Source: an uncultured Carboxylicivirga sp. (GTDB lineage: Bacteria > Bacteroidota > Bacteroidia > Bacteroidales > Marinilabiliaceae). Taken from it: 64,000 nt of DNA. Positions 53,199 through 62,039 of this stretch are shown here, one piece after another (position 1 is the stretch's first letter; each line of letters starts with the position of its first letter). The stretch is taken from the NCBI RefSeq assembly GCF_963668385.1, contig NZ_OY764327.1:4002501-4066500 (forward strand), given 5' to 3'. Under the pieces are notes generated by a model that was not told where the DNA came from, made no database searches, and worked only from the letters and a program-made list of their open reading frames with translations. Made by a program: the position numbers and the translations under genes.

Positions 53199-55052
53199 AT
53201 GGCAGAAGAAAAAGAAAACGTTCAGGAACCTGTTGAAAACACTCCTGAAGTTAAAGAAACTCCTGTAGCTAATGTTCCTTCAGATGATTTTGATTGGGAT
53301 AGCTATGAAGCTGGAGATGTAGTTGGTGCTGGTGCATCAAAAGAAGAATTGGCAAAAATGTATGACGAAACTCTTTCAACAATTTCTGAAAAAGAAGTTA
53401 TCGAAGGAGAAGTTATCGCATTAACAAAACGTGAAGTTGTTATCAACATCGGTTTTAAATCAGACGGTATAGTTAGCCGTAACGAATTTCGTTATAACCC
53501 TGAATTAAAAGTTGGCGATAAAGTAGAAGTTTACGTTGAAAGTCAAGAAGACAAAAAAGGACAATTAGTTCTTTCACACAAGAAAGCAAGAGCATTACGT
53601 TCTTGGGATCGCGTAAACGAAGCTTTAGATAACGATGAAGTTATCAAAGGTTACATCAAATGTCGTACTAAAGGTGGTATGATTGTAGACGTATTTGGAA
53701 TCGAGGCTTTCTTGCCAGGATCTCAAATTGATGTTAAGCCTATTCGTGATTACGATATGTATGTAGGTAAAACTATGGAATTTAAAGTGGTTAAAATTAA
53801 CCCAGAATTCAAAAACGTAGTTGTATCTCACAAAGCACTTATTGAAGCTGAACTTGAGCAACAGAAAAAAGATATTATTTCTAAGCTTGAAAAAGGTCAG
53901 GTTCTTGAAGGAACCGTTAAAAACATCACTTCTTACGGTGTATTTATCGACCTTGGTGGCGTAGACGGATTGATTCACATTACTGACCTTTCTTGGGGTC
54001 GTGTGACTCACCCAGAAGAAATTGTTCAATTGGATCAGAAATTGAACGTTGTAATTCTTGACTTCGATGATGAGAAGAAACGAATTGCATTAGGTTTAAA
54101 ACAATTAACTGCTCACCCTTGGGATTCATTGGATGCCGAGCTTAAAGTAGGTGATGTTGTTAAAGGAAAAGTGGTTGTTATGGCTGACTATGGTGCATTT
54201 GTTGAGATTGCTCCAGGTGTAGAAGGTTTGATCCACGTTTCAGAAATGTCATGGTCTCAGCACTTACGCAGCGCTCAAGATTTCTTGAAAGTTGGCGACG
54301 ATGTAGAAGCTATGGTACTAACATTAGATCGCGACGAGCGTAAGATGTCTCTTGGTATTAAGCAATTGAAAGCTGATCCATGGGAAAAAATCGAAGAGAA
54401 ATATGCAGTTGGAACTAAGCACAAAGCAAACGTTCGTAACTTCACTAACTTCGGTGTATTCGTAGAAATTGAAGAAGGAATTGACGGATTAATCCACATT
54501 TCTGACTTATCATGGACTAAGAAAATTAAACACCCAGCAGAATTTACTGCAATAGGTGAAGAAATTGACGTTGTAGTTCTTGAAATCGACAAAGAAAATC
54601 GTCGTTTGAGCTTAGGACATAAACAACTTGAAGAAAATCCATGGGATGTATTCGAATCAATCTTTACTGTAGATTCAGTTCATGAAGGTACTATCGTTGA
54701 TATTTTCGACAAAGGTGCTGTAATTGCTCTTCAGTATGGTGTTGAAGGATTCGCTACTCCACGTCACCTTGTAAAAGAAGACGGAGCTCAGGCTAAAGTT
54801 GATGAAAAACTTGAATTTAAAGTGATTGAATTCAACAAAGCTGCTAAACGTATTATTCTTTCTCACTCTCGGATTTTCGAAGACGTTCAGAAAGATGAAG
54901 AAGTAGCAGTTAAAAAAGCTCAAACTAAAGCTACTAAAAAAGGTGTGAAGAAGTTGAATGATAACTTAGAAAAAACTACTTTAGGAGATATTTCTGAATT
55001 GGCTGCATTGAAAGATCAATTGGAAGCTGATGAGAAATCATCTAAAGAATAG
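53199..55052 (+). CDS. rpsA: 30S ribosomal protein S1
   Basis: This 617-aa protein has an acidic, disordered N-terminus of about 60 residues and then about six S1 (OB-fold) domains. The clearest are GTVKNITSYGVFIDLGGVDG, GKVVVMADYGAFVEIAPGVE and ANVRNFTNFGVFVEIEEGID, each followed by GLIH(I/V)S/T-type strands. It binds mRNA and helps 30S recruitment, important in Bacteroidota where Shine-Dalgarno use is weak. Codon use is strongly biased, as expected for high expression. The STAS gene follows by 24 bp. Confidence 0.96.
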   Translation: MAEEKENVQEPVENTPEVKETPVANVPSDDFDWDSYEAGDVVGAGASKEELAKMYDETLSTISEKEVIEGEVIALTKREVVINIGFKSDGIVSRNEFRYNPELKVGDKVEVYVESQEDKKGQLVLSHKKARALRSWDRVNEALDNDEVIKGYIKCRTKGGMIVDVFGIEAFLPGSQIDVKPIRDYDMYVGKTMEFKVVKINPEFKNVVVSHKALIEAELEQQKKDIISKLEKGQVLEGTVKNITSYGVFIDLGGVDGLIHITDLSWGRVTHPEEIVQLDQKLNVVILDFDDEKKRIALGLKQLTAHPWDSLDAELKVGDVVKGKVVVMADYGAFVEIAPGVEGLIHVSEMSWSQHLRSAQDFLKVGDDVEAMVLTLDRDERKMSLGIKQLKADPWEKIEEKYAVGTKHKANVRNFTNFGVFVEIEEGIDGLIHISDLSWTKKIKHPAEFTAIGEEIDVVVLEIDKENRRLSLGHKQLEENPWDVFESIFTVDSVHEGTIVDIFDKGAVIALQYGVEGFATPRHLVKEDGAQAKVDEKLEFKVIEFNKAAKRIILSHSRIFEDVQKDEEVAVKKAQTKATKKGVKKLNDNLEKTTLGDISELAALKDQLEADEKSSKE

Positions 55053-55076
55053 TTGTACTAAGTTAAATTGATAAGA

Positions 55077-55433
55077 ATGGACTTTAAGATTGATAAATTA
55101 GACGGATTTACATTGGTTCAGGTTTTAAAAGAAAAGTTGGATACGCATATTGCACCAACACTAAAATCAGAATTAGTGTTACTTTCCGGTAACGGTGAAA
55201 AAAATATTTTACTTGATCTGGGTAAGTGTAATTATTGCGATTCGTCGGGCTTAAGTGCCATTCTTGTCGCTAATAGACTTTGTAAAAATGCTGATGGGGT
55301 ATTTGTATTAGCAGGATTGCAACCAGCTGTTGAACGATTAATTTCCGTTTCGCAGTTAGATTCTGTACTTAATATTGCCCCGTCGCTAAACGATGGTACT
55401 GAAATGATTCGTAAAGCTATTGAATCTAACTAA
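55077..55433 (+). CDS. STAS-domain protein (anti-sigma factor antagonist-like)
   Basis: The ATG at 55077 is preferred over an in-frame TTG nine bases earlier. The 118-aa protein is a single STAS domain. The site around LLDLGKCNYCDSSGLSAILV contains the Asp-Ser-Ser-Gly loop where SpoIIAA-type antagonists are phosphorylated. No kinase or phosphatase partner is nearby. It lies between rpsA and rnz, with four bases to rnz, an arrangement that recurs in Bacteroidota. Which regulator it acts on is unknown. Confidence 0.87.
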   Translation: MDFKIDKLDGFTLVQVLKEKLDTHIAPTLKSELVLLSGNGEKNILLDLGKCNYCDSSGLSAILVANRLCKNADGVFVLAGLQPAVERLISVSQLDSVLNIAPSLNDGTEMIRKAIESN

Positions 55434-55437
55434 TTAG

Positions 55438-56352
55438 ATGGGTTTTACAGTAACCATTTTAGGAAGTAATTCAGCATTACCAACATCGGATAGATATCCT
55501 ACCGCTCAGATACTACGCGTATCTGAGCGGTTTTTTTTGATAGATTGTGGTGAAGGTACGCAAATGCAATTGCGTAAGAATAAAATTAATTTTTCTAAGA
55601 TTAATCATATATTTCTATCTCATCTGCATGGTGATCATGTGTTTGGTTTAATAGGATTAATATCTACCCTAGGATTATTAGGTAGAAATAGAAAATTAAC
55701 TATTTATGCGCATCCCGATTTAAAAAGTTTATTGAATCCTCAATTAGATTATTTTTGTTCAGATTTACCCTTTGCAATCGAATATGTAGATCTAACTTAT
55801 GATGAACCTCAGGTTATTTATGAAGATAAAAAGGTAGTAGTGGAGTCTTTGCCTTTATCTCATCGTGTACCAACCTGTGGTTTTCTATTTAAGGAAAAGC
55901 CTAAAGAACCTAATGTCAAAAAAGAAGCTATATATCGATATGGTTTGGGAATAGCGGATATTGTTAGTATCAAATCAGGCAATCCTTATTTTGATGAAAA
56001 AGGGCGAGAAGTTGAAAAAGATAATTTAGTAATACCTGCTCCAAAGCCTCGTTCTTACGCGTTTTGTTCTGATACCCGATATTACAGAAGGATTATACCT
56101 TATATTGAGTCGGTAAATCTTTTGTATCATGAAGCTACTTTTTTACATGAATTAAAAGATTTAGCAAAATCATCATCGCATACAACTGCTAAACAAGCTG
56201 CAACTATAGCCAAGGATGCTAAGGTGGGTAAACTACTAATTGGACATTTTTCTAGCCGTTATCATGATTTATCACCATTAAAAGAGGAAGCCAAATCTGT
56301 TTTTGATAATGTCGATTTGGCTTTAGATAATAATGAATATGTAGTAGAATAA
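55438..56352 (+). CDS. rnz: Ribonuclease Z
   Basis: This 304-aa metallo-beta-lactamase-fold enzyme processes the 3' end of tRNA precursors. The zinc motif LSHLHGDHVFG (His62, His64, Asp66, His67) is intact. It also has GEGTQMQLRKNKINFSKINH at the start, the PLSHRVPTCGFLF loop with a conserved His, YAFCSDTRY and LIGHFSSRYHDL for the remaining metal ligands. It probably shares a transcript with rpsA and the STAS gene. The tRNA genes here lack an encoded CCA, consistent with RNase Z maturation. Confidence 0.95.
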   Translation: MGFTVTILGSNSALPTSDRYPTAQILRVSERFFLIDCGEGTQMQLRKNKINFSKINHIFLSHLHGDHVFGLIGLISTLGLLGRNRKLTIYAHPDLKSLLNPQLDYFCSDLPFAIEYVDLTYDEPQVIYEDKKVVVESLPLSHRVPTCGFLFKEKPKEPNVKKEAIYRYGLGIADIVSIKSGNPYFDEKGREVEKDNLVIPAPKPRSYAFCSDTRYYRRIIPYIESVNLLYHEATFLHELKDLAKSSSHTTAKQAATIAKDAKVGKLLIGHFSSRYHDLSPLKEEAKSVFDNVDLALDNNEYVVE

Positions 56353-56356
56353 TAAA

Positions 56357-56869
56357 CTACTTTTGTTCTTTGCTGAAAGTTGCATCAGCCATGTCAACCA
56401 CAAGAGTATATCCGATATTGCTTATTCTCAGATAAAGTTTTTTTGATCCTTTTACGTCTGTAATTTCTCCAGTAATTCCTTGTAGAGGACCGGATGTAAC
56501 TGTTATAGTCTGACCTTTCTTAAGTTGGTCTGTTTCAATATCAAAATTTAATTGATTTTCGATGGTTCTTTTCATCGCTTGGATATCAGAATCGGGAATA
56601 GTACATGCTTTTCCTTTGTAGGATACATAAGCAACAACGCCATTGGCTTCAAATACTAAACGATAATCTTCCTTAGGAATATAAACAAAGATGTACGAAC
56701 TAATAACAGGCATTTCTACCCATTTTTTTCGATCGCTCCACTGTCGAAGCATCTTTCTCATAGGTAAATAAGCTGTAATACCCAGCTTAGTTAATTGTTC
56801 CAGTACCTTTTTTTCCGCTCTTGACTTGGTGTAAAGTGCATACCAAGTATAATTTTTTTTATCCTCCAA
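56357..56869 (-). CDS. UpxY-type NusG-family transcription antiterminator
   Basis: This 170-aa protein has an N-terminal NGN domain (WYALYTKSRAEKKVLEQL, AYLPMRKMLRQWSDRKKWV, PVISSYIFVYIPKEDYRLV) and a C-terminal KOW domain (IETDQLKKGQTITVTSGPLQ). This is the layout of UpxY/RfaH-like NusG paralogues, which let RNA polymerase read through long polysaccharide operons in Bacteroides. It stands alone, four bases from rnz and about 37 kb from the polysaccharide locus. The core nusG gene is not in the window. Confidence 0.88.
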   Translation of the reverse strand: MEDKKNYTWYALYTKSRAEKKVLEQLTKLGITAYLPMRKMLRQWSDRKKWVEMPVISSYIFVYIPKEDYRLVFEANGVVAYVSYKGKACTIPDSDIQAMKRTIENQLNFDIETDQLKKGQTITVTSGPLQGITGEITDVKGSKKLYLRISNIGYTLVVDMADATFSKEQK

Positions 56870-56931
56870 ACCTGTAAAATGTATTTATAGCGAAATTAAT
56901 AAAATAGATTATACTATTAGAATGGTAGGTA

Positions 56932-56961
56932 AAAAAAGAGCACTGTTTAGTGCTCTTTTAT
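56932..56961 (-). terminator. Rho-independent terminator after the flavodiiron gene
   Basis: On the minus strand AAAAGAGCACT pairs with AGTGCTCTTTT around AAAC and is followed by T residues. Confidence 0.85.
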
Positions 56962-56977
56962 AAGGAGTGAAGTATTA

Positions 56978-58168
56978 TTAGCTTTTGAGTTTATTTGCCA
57001 TTGCAACTCCTAGTTGCCAGCAGGCTTCGTATTTGTCATCTTTTAAAGAATGTTTTTCTTCAACGGGTTCAGCTACAGCTTCCCATTTTAATGATTCGGC
57101 TGCTTCGTTCAATTTCTTAACAGAAGCACCTGCCCAGGTGTATGAGCCTAAAACACCATAATAATGATTGCTAACACCCATGTGTTGAAGTTTTGATACA
57201 AGTGCTTCCATATTAGGGTGTAGTTCGTTACTGTATGTTGGGCTGCCTAAAATTATTCCTTTAAATTTAAAAATATCAGAGATAATAAAAGAAGGATGTG
57301 TTTTACTAACATCGTAAACTCTTACATTTTTAATTCCTGATTCTGCGATGGCTCTGGCAGTAACTTCTGCCATTTCTTCGGTGTTGCCATACATTGAAGC
57401 GTAAGCAACAACAACTCCTTCTTCACCTTCGTACTTGCTCCATTGATCGTACCACTTTAGCATCTGAGCAATGTTTTCACGATAGATTGGTCCGTGAGAA
57501 GGAGCAACCATATTTAAATCAAGTGTTCCTAATTTTTGGAGAGCTTTTTGAACTGGGTTTCCGTATTTACCAACGATGTTAGAGTAATATCTTCGCATTT
57601 CATCTTCAAAATACTTAAAATCTAACTCGTCATCGAAAATACCTCCATCTAGTGTGCCAAAGCTACCGAAAGCATCAGAAGAGAATAAAATCTTATTGGT
57701 TTCTTCGAAACACACCATCGATTCAGGCCAATGTACCATCGGAACAGTATAGAAAGTAAGTTTATTTTTGCCAAGCTCAAGATTCTCTCCTTCCTTAACG
57801 GTTTTACAATTGCTTGTAATGCCATAATATCCTTCTATCATTGGAATTGTTTTCTTGTTGCCAACAATTTCCATGTTAGGGTATAGCTCAGTAAGAATTC
57901 GAATAGCTCCGGAATGATCAGGTTCCATGTGATTAACAATCAAATAATCAATTGGGCGATCATTCAAAACTGCTCTCACTTTTGCAATCCATTTTTCGAA
58001 TTGTCCTGCTTCTACGGTATCAACTACGGCAACTTTTTCGTCGCAAATTAGGTACGAGTTATAAGAAACGCCACGATCTAATGGCCACATGTTTTCAAAT
58101 AGGGAAGTGCGTCGGTCGTTAACACCAACGTAATAGATTTGCTCAGAAAGATTTACTGGTTTATACAT
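56978..58168 (-). CDS. FprA-family A-type flavoprotein (flavodiiron protein)
   Basis: This 396-aa protein has an N-terminal metallo-beta-lactamase-like diiron domain with His80, Glu82, Asp84 and His85 in NHMEPDHSGA, and further ligands in MVHWPESM and VAPSHGPIYREN. A C-terminal flavodoxin domain follows from about 250 (VVAYASMYGNTEEMAEV). These enzymes reduce O2 and/or NO to protect anaerobes, using electrons from rubredoxin or another donor not seen here. The gene has its own promoter and terminator. The choice between O2 and NO cannot be read from sequence. Confidence 0.95.
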   Translation of the reverse strand: MYKPVNLSEQIYYVGVNDRRTSLFENMWPLDRGVSYNSYLICDEKVAVVDTVEAGQFEKWIAKVRAVLNDRPIDYLIVNHMEPDHSGAIRILTELYPNMEIVGNKKTIPMIEGYYGITSNCKTVKEGENLELGKNKLTFYTVPMVHWPESMVCFEETNKILFSSDAFGSFGTLDGGIFDDELDFKYFEDEMRRYYSNIVGKYGNPVQKALQKLGTLDLNMVAPSHGPIYRENIAQMLKWYDQWSKYEGEEGVVVAYASMYGNTEEMAEVTARAIAESGIKNVRVYDVSKTHPSFIISDIFKFKGIILGSPTYSNELHPNMEALVSKLQHMGVSNHYYGVLGSYTWAGASVKKLNEAAESLKWEAVAEPVEEKHSLKDDKYEACWQLGVAMANKLKS

Positions 58169-58219
58169 CTTGAATCTGGTTTTATCTTTAAATTGTTATT
58201 ATTTCGGTACTTTGATGCG

Positions 58220-58227
58220 CAAAAATA
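58220..58227 (-). promoter_or_regulatory. Candidate flavodiiron gene promoter (-7 element)
   Basis: The minus strand reads TATTTTTG, a match to TAnnTTTG, about 50 bp upstream of the ATG at 58168. The -33 box is unclear. Confidence 0.4.
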
Positions 58228-58250
58228 AAAAAAAGAAAGGTTTTAAAATA

Positions 58251-58276
58251 AAAAAGCCCCTTAAAAAGGAGCTCTA
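58251..58276 (-). terminator. Rho-independent terminator after the SPOR gene
   Basis: On the minus strand AGCTCCTT pairs with AAGGGGCT (one mismatch) and is followed by T residues, about 18 bp beyond the SPOR gene stop. Confidence 0.75.
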
Positions 58277-58293
58277 AATTTAACCTATTAGGT

Positions 58294-58743
58294 TTATATT
58301 TTTCTGATTAGCAACCATACATCACTGTATTTTTCGAAATCATTTCTAATATGACCAATTTTTGTGCGAGCAGGATCTTCATCGTTATAAGCTGATACGG
58401 AAACTCGGTATAATCCGTTTTCGTTTTCAAGTATAACTGGAGTAAATCCTTCATTTATTAATTGTTGCTTGTAATTTTTGGCGTTGTCTAAAACTTTAAA
58501 TGAACCTATTATTACATAGTATTTAAACATCTCATCATCGTTGGATTCAACAACTTTAACTTTTTCTTCCTTAACAACAATTTCTTTTTTAGGTTTTGGC
58601 TCTTCTTTTACTTTGGGTTTTGCTTCTTCAGTAACGTATGGACTATCGCTGTCATCAAAACTCGAAGATCCTTTATTTAATGAAGCACACGATGCCAATA
58701 AACTGATTGCTATGGTTAAGGTGAAAACGGTTGATAATTTCAT
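58294..58743 (-). CDS. SPOR-domain lipoprotein
   Basis: This 149-aa protein begins with a lipoprotein signal (LSTVFTLTIAISLLASCAS, lipobox Cys). A low-complexity charged linker rich in Pro, Lys and Glu (KPKVKEEPKPKKEIVV) spans residues about 40-65. The last 75 residues form a SPOR domain (YYVIIGSFKVLDNAKNYKQQ and GLYRVSVSAYNDEDPARTKI) that binds denuded peptidoglycan at division sites. It probably tethers the outer membrane to septal peptidoglycan. It is a single-gene unit with its own terminator. Confidence 0.9.
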   Translation of the reverse strand: MKLSTVFTLTIAISLLASCASLNKGSSSFDDSDSPYVTEEAKPKVKEEPKPKKEIVVKEEKVKVVESNDDEMFKYYVIIGSFKVLDNAKNYKQQLINEGFTPVILENENGLYRVSVSAYNDEDPARTKIGHIRNDFEKYSDVWLLIRKI

Positions 58744-58854
58744 ATGATATAATTTTATCGGATTACAATACTTATGTGGATTTGGTGTTGTATTTAACTC
58801 ACGAAAATAGTTAAATTTCTTTTGTTTTTATTTTTTCGAATCCCTTAATATTTA

Positions 58855-59922
58855 TTAGCGATATATTTTTCTTTTATTCAGAGCTCTTTGGAATTTAGCT
58901 GCATTTTGATTGTGTTGTTTTAGTGTTTTAGCAAAATTGTGATAACCCGAAAAATCTTCTTTCGCACACATATATAAATAATTGTGCTTGGCTCGATTTA
59001 ATACTGCATTAATGCCCGATACAGAAGGAATGCGAATCGGACCTGGAGGTAAACCGGCATACTTGTATGTATTATAAGGCGAATCAATTTCAAGATCTTT
59101 ATTTAATATTCTTTGAACACTAAAATTACCCATTGCGTATTTTACTGTGGGGTCTGCCTGTAGTCGAATCTTTTTATTTAAACGATTAATATATAAGCCA
59201 GCAACCATTGGTTTTTCATCTGGTTTGATGGTTTCTTCGTCAACAATGGCTGCAAGAATACTTACTTCGGTTGGTGTTAGGTTTAACGATATTGCTTTTG
59301 TTGTTCTTGCATTATTCCAAAATTTTTGGTGCTCTGTATTCATCCTTTTAATGAATTTTTCGGCAGATGTATTCCACCAAAACTCATATGTATTAGGTAA
59401 AAATATTGTAAGAACTGTTTCGGAATTAACACCTAATTCATCAAGTAATACTTTATCGTTAAGGCTCTCAAAAAGGCTAATACTATCGGCTTCTATGTAA
59501 TGACTTATAACACCCGCTAATTCTTGTTTTGTTCTGATGTTGTTAAAAGTAACCTTTATTGGCGTTTGTTTTCCTGAGCGCAGAAGATTGATCAAAGTAT
59601 TATTCGACATTCCTTCTTTTACAACATAGTGGCCTGGCTTAACCGTATTGAATTTTTTAATATTCGCTACCCATTTAAAGGATTTATCGTTCTTGAGTAA
59701 ATCGGTTTCATTTAATAGTTGAACCAGATCATCAAAAGAAGAATATGTTGGGATGTAAATTGATTCTTTTTGATCGTTGTTAAGATTGATGTTGTCGGCA
59801 AAAATCCATTTATAATATTTAAATCCCATTATGCCGGCTATTGCAAATAGAGAAAGAATAATGGTTAAGCCTAATAATAACTTACCTGTTTTCTTTGGTT
59901 TATTTCGTTGTTTTATTGACAT
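58855..59922 (-). CDS. mltG: Endolytic murein transglycosylase
   Basis: This 355-aa protein has one membrane anchor near the N-terminus (LLLGLTIILSLFAIAGIMGF) and a periplasmic YceG/MltG domain. PGHYVVKEGMSNNTLINLLR is a LysM-like part. EVSILAAIVDEETIKPDEKP carries the catalytic Glu, and RLQADPTVKYAMG and NTYKYAGLPPGPIRIPS follow. It cleaves nascent glycan strands and so sets their length. Length matches the family. It precedes murB on the same strand after a 73-bp gap, so both act in cell-wall synthesis. Confidence 0.95.
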   Translation of the reverse strand: MSIKQRNKPKKTGKLLLGLTIILSLFAIAGIMGFKYYKWIFADNINLNNDQKESIYIPTYSSFDDLVQLLNETDLLKNDKSFKWVANIKKFNTVKPGHYVVKEGMSNNTLINLLRSGKQTPIKVTFNNIRTKQELAGVISHYIEADSISLFESLNDKVLLDELGVNSETVLTIFLPNTYEFWWNTSAEKFIKRMNTEHQKFWNNARTTKAISLNLTPTEVSILAAIVDEETIKPDEKPMVAGLYINRLNKKIRLQADPTVKYAMGNFSVQRILNKDLEIDSPYNTYKYAGLPPGPIRIPSVSGINAVLNRAKHNYLYMCAKEDFSGYHNFAKTLKQHNQNAAKFQRALNKRKIYR

Positions 59923-59995
59923 GCAAAAATAGTTTGGATGATAAATTTAATCATTCATTGCGCTTTTATCAACGCAAAATTACCTGTAATATTTC

Positions 59996-61009
59996 TTAGA
60001 TAATATTCACTTCTGGTTCTAATGTTATCTGAAAACGATTTTTAATATCGTTAATAATTGCATTCGATAATTGCATTATATCGTGTGCAGATGCATTGTT
60101 TTTATTGATGAGTACCAGAGCTTGTTTTTCATGAACAGAAGCTCCTCCTATTGACTTGCCTTTCCAGCCGCTCTGATCTATTAACCAGCCAGCAGGAATT
60201 TTAATAAGATCTTCAGAAATAATATAGTGGGGTATGTTTGGATGTTTTTTTAATAAGGCTTCATATTGACTGCGTTGAATAACAGGATTTTTGAAAAACG
60301 ATCCTGCATTGCCGGTTTCACCAGGATCTGGTAATTTACTTTTACGAATCTCTATGATGGTTTCTCGAAGCGTTTTTAAATCACTTTTATCTTTTTTAGA
60401 AAGCTCCTCCTTAACTGGGCCGTATGATAGATTTAATTCTGCTTCTTTATTTAATTTAAAAACTACAGACGTAACGATAATCTTGTTTTTAAGTTCGTTT
60501 TTGAATATGCTATATCGGTAGTCGAACATACACTCTGCATTAGTCATTGTAAATGATGAGCCATCATTAATGAAAATACCATGTACTTTATCAATGCAAT
60601 CTTTTACTTCAACACCATAGGCACCAATATTCTGTACTGGAGATGCACCAACATTTCCAGGGATATACGATAAATTTTCTATGCCGTAATAATTGTTTCT
60701 AACGCAAAAAGCAACTAAGTCGTCCCATTCAACGCCTGCTCCAGCTTTAATGTACACATATTCTTCATCTTCTTGAGAAATTTCAATTCCCATTATGGTT
60801 GGATGAATGATTAAACCTTCAAAGTCTTTTGAAAACAAAAGATTACTTCCTCCACCAACAATTAAAAAGGGTTGAGGATTAGTTTGAAGGTAATTAATTG
60901 CTTCAACTAAATCTGGGGTGTTATCGCATTCGATTAATTCTTTAGCTCTAACATTTAGCCCAAATGTATTATATGATTTAAGATTTGCGTTTTTCTTTAT
61001 CGAAAGCAT
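59996..61009 (-). CDS. murB: UDP-N-acetylenolpyruvoylglucosamine reductase
   Basis: I start this 337-aa protein at the ATG at 61009 (MLSIKKNANLKSYNTFGLNV). A longer frame starts upstream of the likely promoter (61028-61035). The FAD-binding site includes FLIVGGGSNLLFSKDF and YIPGNVGASPVQNIGAYGVE. The catalytic Ser lies in GNAGSFFKNPVI, and the proton-donor Glu in the HEKQALVLIN region. It makes UDP-MurNAc with NADPH for peptidoglycan. It is a type I (E. coli-like) MurB by length. Confidence 0.95.
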   Translation of the reverse strand: MLSIKKNANLKSYNTFGLNVRAKELIECDNTPDLVEAINYLQTNPQPFLIVGGGSNLLFSKDFEGLIIHPTIMGIEISQEDEEYVYIKAGAGVEWDDLVAFCVRNNYYGIENLSYIPGNVGASPVQNIGAYGVEVKDCIDKVHGIFINDGSSFTMTNAECMFDYRYSIFKNELKNKIIVTSVVFKLNKEAELNLSYGPVKEELSKKDKSDLKTLRETIIEIRKSKLPDPGETGNAGSFFKNPVIQRSQYEALLKKHPNIPHYIISEDLIKIPAGWLIDQSGWKGKSIGGASVHEKQALVLINKNNASAHDIMQLSNAIINDIKNRFQITLEPEVNII

Positions 61010-61027
61010 ATAGTTTGTTTTGAAATG

Positions 61028-61035
61028 CAAATATA
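61028..61035 (-). promoter_or_regulatory. Candidate murB promoter (-7 element)
   Basis: The minus strand reads TATATTTG, a match to TAnnTTTG. Predicted start near 61021 gives a leader of about 12 nt and supports the murB start at 61009. Confidence 0.5.
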
Positions 61036-61108
61036 AACTATTCAACGTGTCTCTAAAATGCCTTTCTATTATAAACTTTTTTCAAGTTTATTAATTAATA
61101 CATTTATG

Positions 61109-61116
61109 TACTTTTG
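61109..61116 (+). promoter_or_regulatory. Candidate menA promoter (-7 element)
   Basis: TACTTTTG matches TAnnTTTG. Predicted start near 61123 is about 10 nt before the menA ATG at 61133, which excludes the longer upstream frame. Confidence 0.5.
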
Positions 61117-61132
61117 CTCAAAATTTGTAATT

Positions 61133-62038
61133 ATGTCTTCAACAAAAGCCTGGATAACCGCTTTTAGATTGCGAACTTTACCATTAGCCTTTTCTTGCAT
61201 TTTTGCAGGAAGTTTTGTGGCTGCCTATTATAATAGTTTTCAGTGGTTGATATTAATACTCGCCTTGTTGACTACTTTATTTCTTCAAATATTATCGAAT
61301 TTGGCCAACGATTATGGCGATACAGTAAACGGTGCTGATCATGAGGGACGAGTTGGACCAACCCGTATGGTTCAAAGCGGACAAATTACCTTACCTCAGA
61401 TGAAAATGGCCATTGCAGTTTTTTCGCTATTGTCTCTTTTTTCGGGTTTAGGTTTAATATATGTATCGTTTGATGGATTTGTTCAGTTACGTTTTGTTTT
61501 GTTCTTTTTGCTTGGAGTTGGAGCAATTGTGGCAGCATTAAAATATACTATGGGTTCTAATCCTTATGGATATAAGGGGTTTGGTGATTTGTTTGTGTTG
61601 GTATTTTTTGGCTTAACCGGAGTTGGAGGAACGTATTTTTTACATGCTAATGGCTGGAACTGGATGGTTTTATTACCCGCTTTAAGTGTTGGTTTTTTAA
61701 GTACTGGAGTGTTAAATGTAAATAATATGCGTGATCTTGAAAGTGATCGCCAGGCTGGTAAATCAACTTTAGTTGTGAAATTAGGTCTTCAATCAGCTAA
61801 GAAATATCATTTTACGCTAATTATATTGTCGATTGCGCTACTTATTGTCTTTGTAGTACTTAATGATTTTAACTGGATAAATCTTCTATTCCTTTTAGCT
61901 ACACCTTTATTATTTATACATTTAAAAGTAATAAAAACGGCTCAAACTGCCGATGATTTTGATCCGCAGCTAAAGAAGCTTGCTTTGTCAACATTAGCGT
62001 TGGTTTTATTGTTTGGTTTAGGACTAATGTTAGGTTGA
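61133..62038 (+). CDS. menA: 1,4-Dihydroxy-2-naphthoate polyprenyltransferase
   Basis: I choose the ATG at 61133 (MSSTKAWITAFRLRTLPLAF) because a longer frame would start upstream of the candidate promoter. The 301-aa UbiA-type membrane enzyme has about nine hydrophobic spans. The prenyl-diphosphate site NDYGDTVNGADHEGRVGPTR is near residue 65, and the second Asp-rich loop NMRDLESDRQAGKSTL is near 200. It attaches the isoprenoid tail to DHNA in menaquinone synthesis at the inner membrane. menC follows two bases after its stop. Confidence 0.94.
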   Translation: MSSTKAWITAFRLRTLPLAFSCIFAGSFVAAYYNSFQWLILILALLTTLFLQILSNLANDYGDTVNGADHEGRVGPTRMVQSGQITLPQMKMAIAVFSLLSLFSGLGLIYVSFDGFVQLRFVLFFLLGVGAIVAALKYTMGSNPYGYKGFGDLFVLVFFGLTGVGGTYFLHANGWNWMVLLPALSVGFLSTGVLNVNNMRDLESDRQAGKSTLVVKLGLQSAKKYHFTLIILSIALLIVFVVLNDFNWINLLFLLATPLLFIHLKVIKTAQTADDFDPQLKKLALSTLALVLLFGLGLMLG

Positions 62039-62039
62039 T

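Noticed and set aside
59924-59931. A TAnnTTTG match as an mltG promoter.
   Set aside because: The predicted start would fall inside the mltG coding sequence with no good internal start codon.
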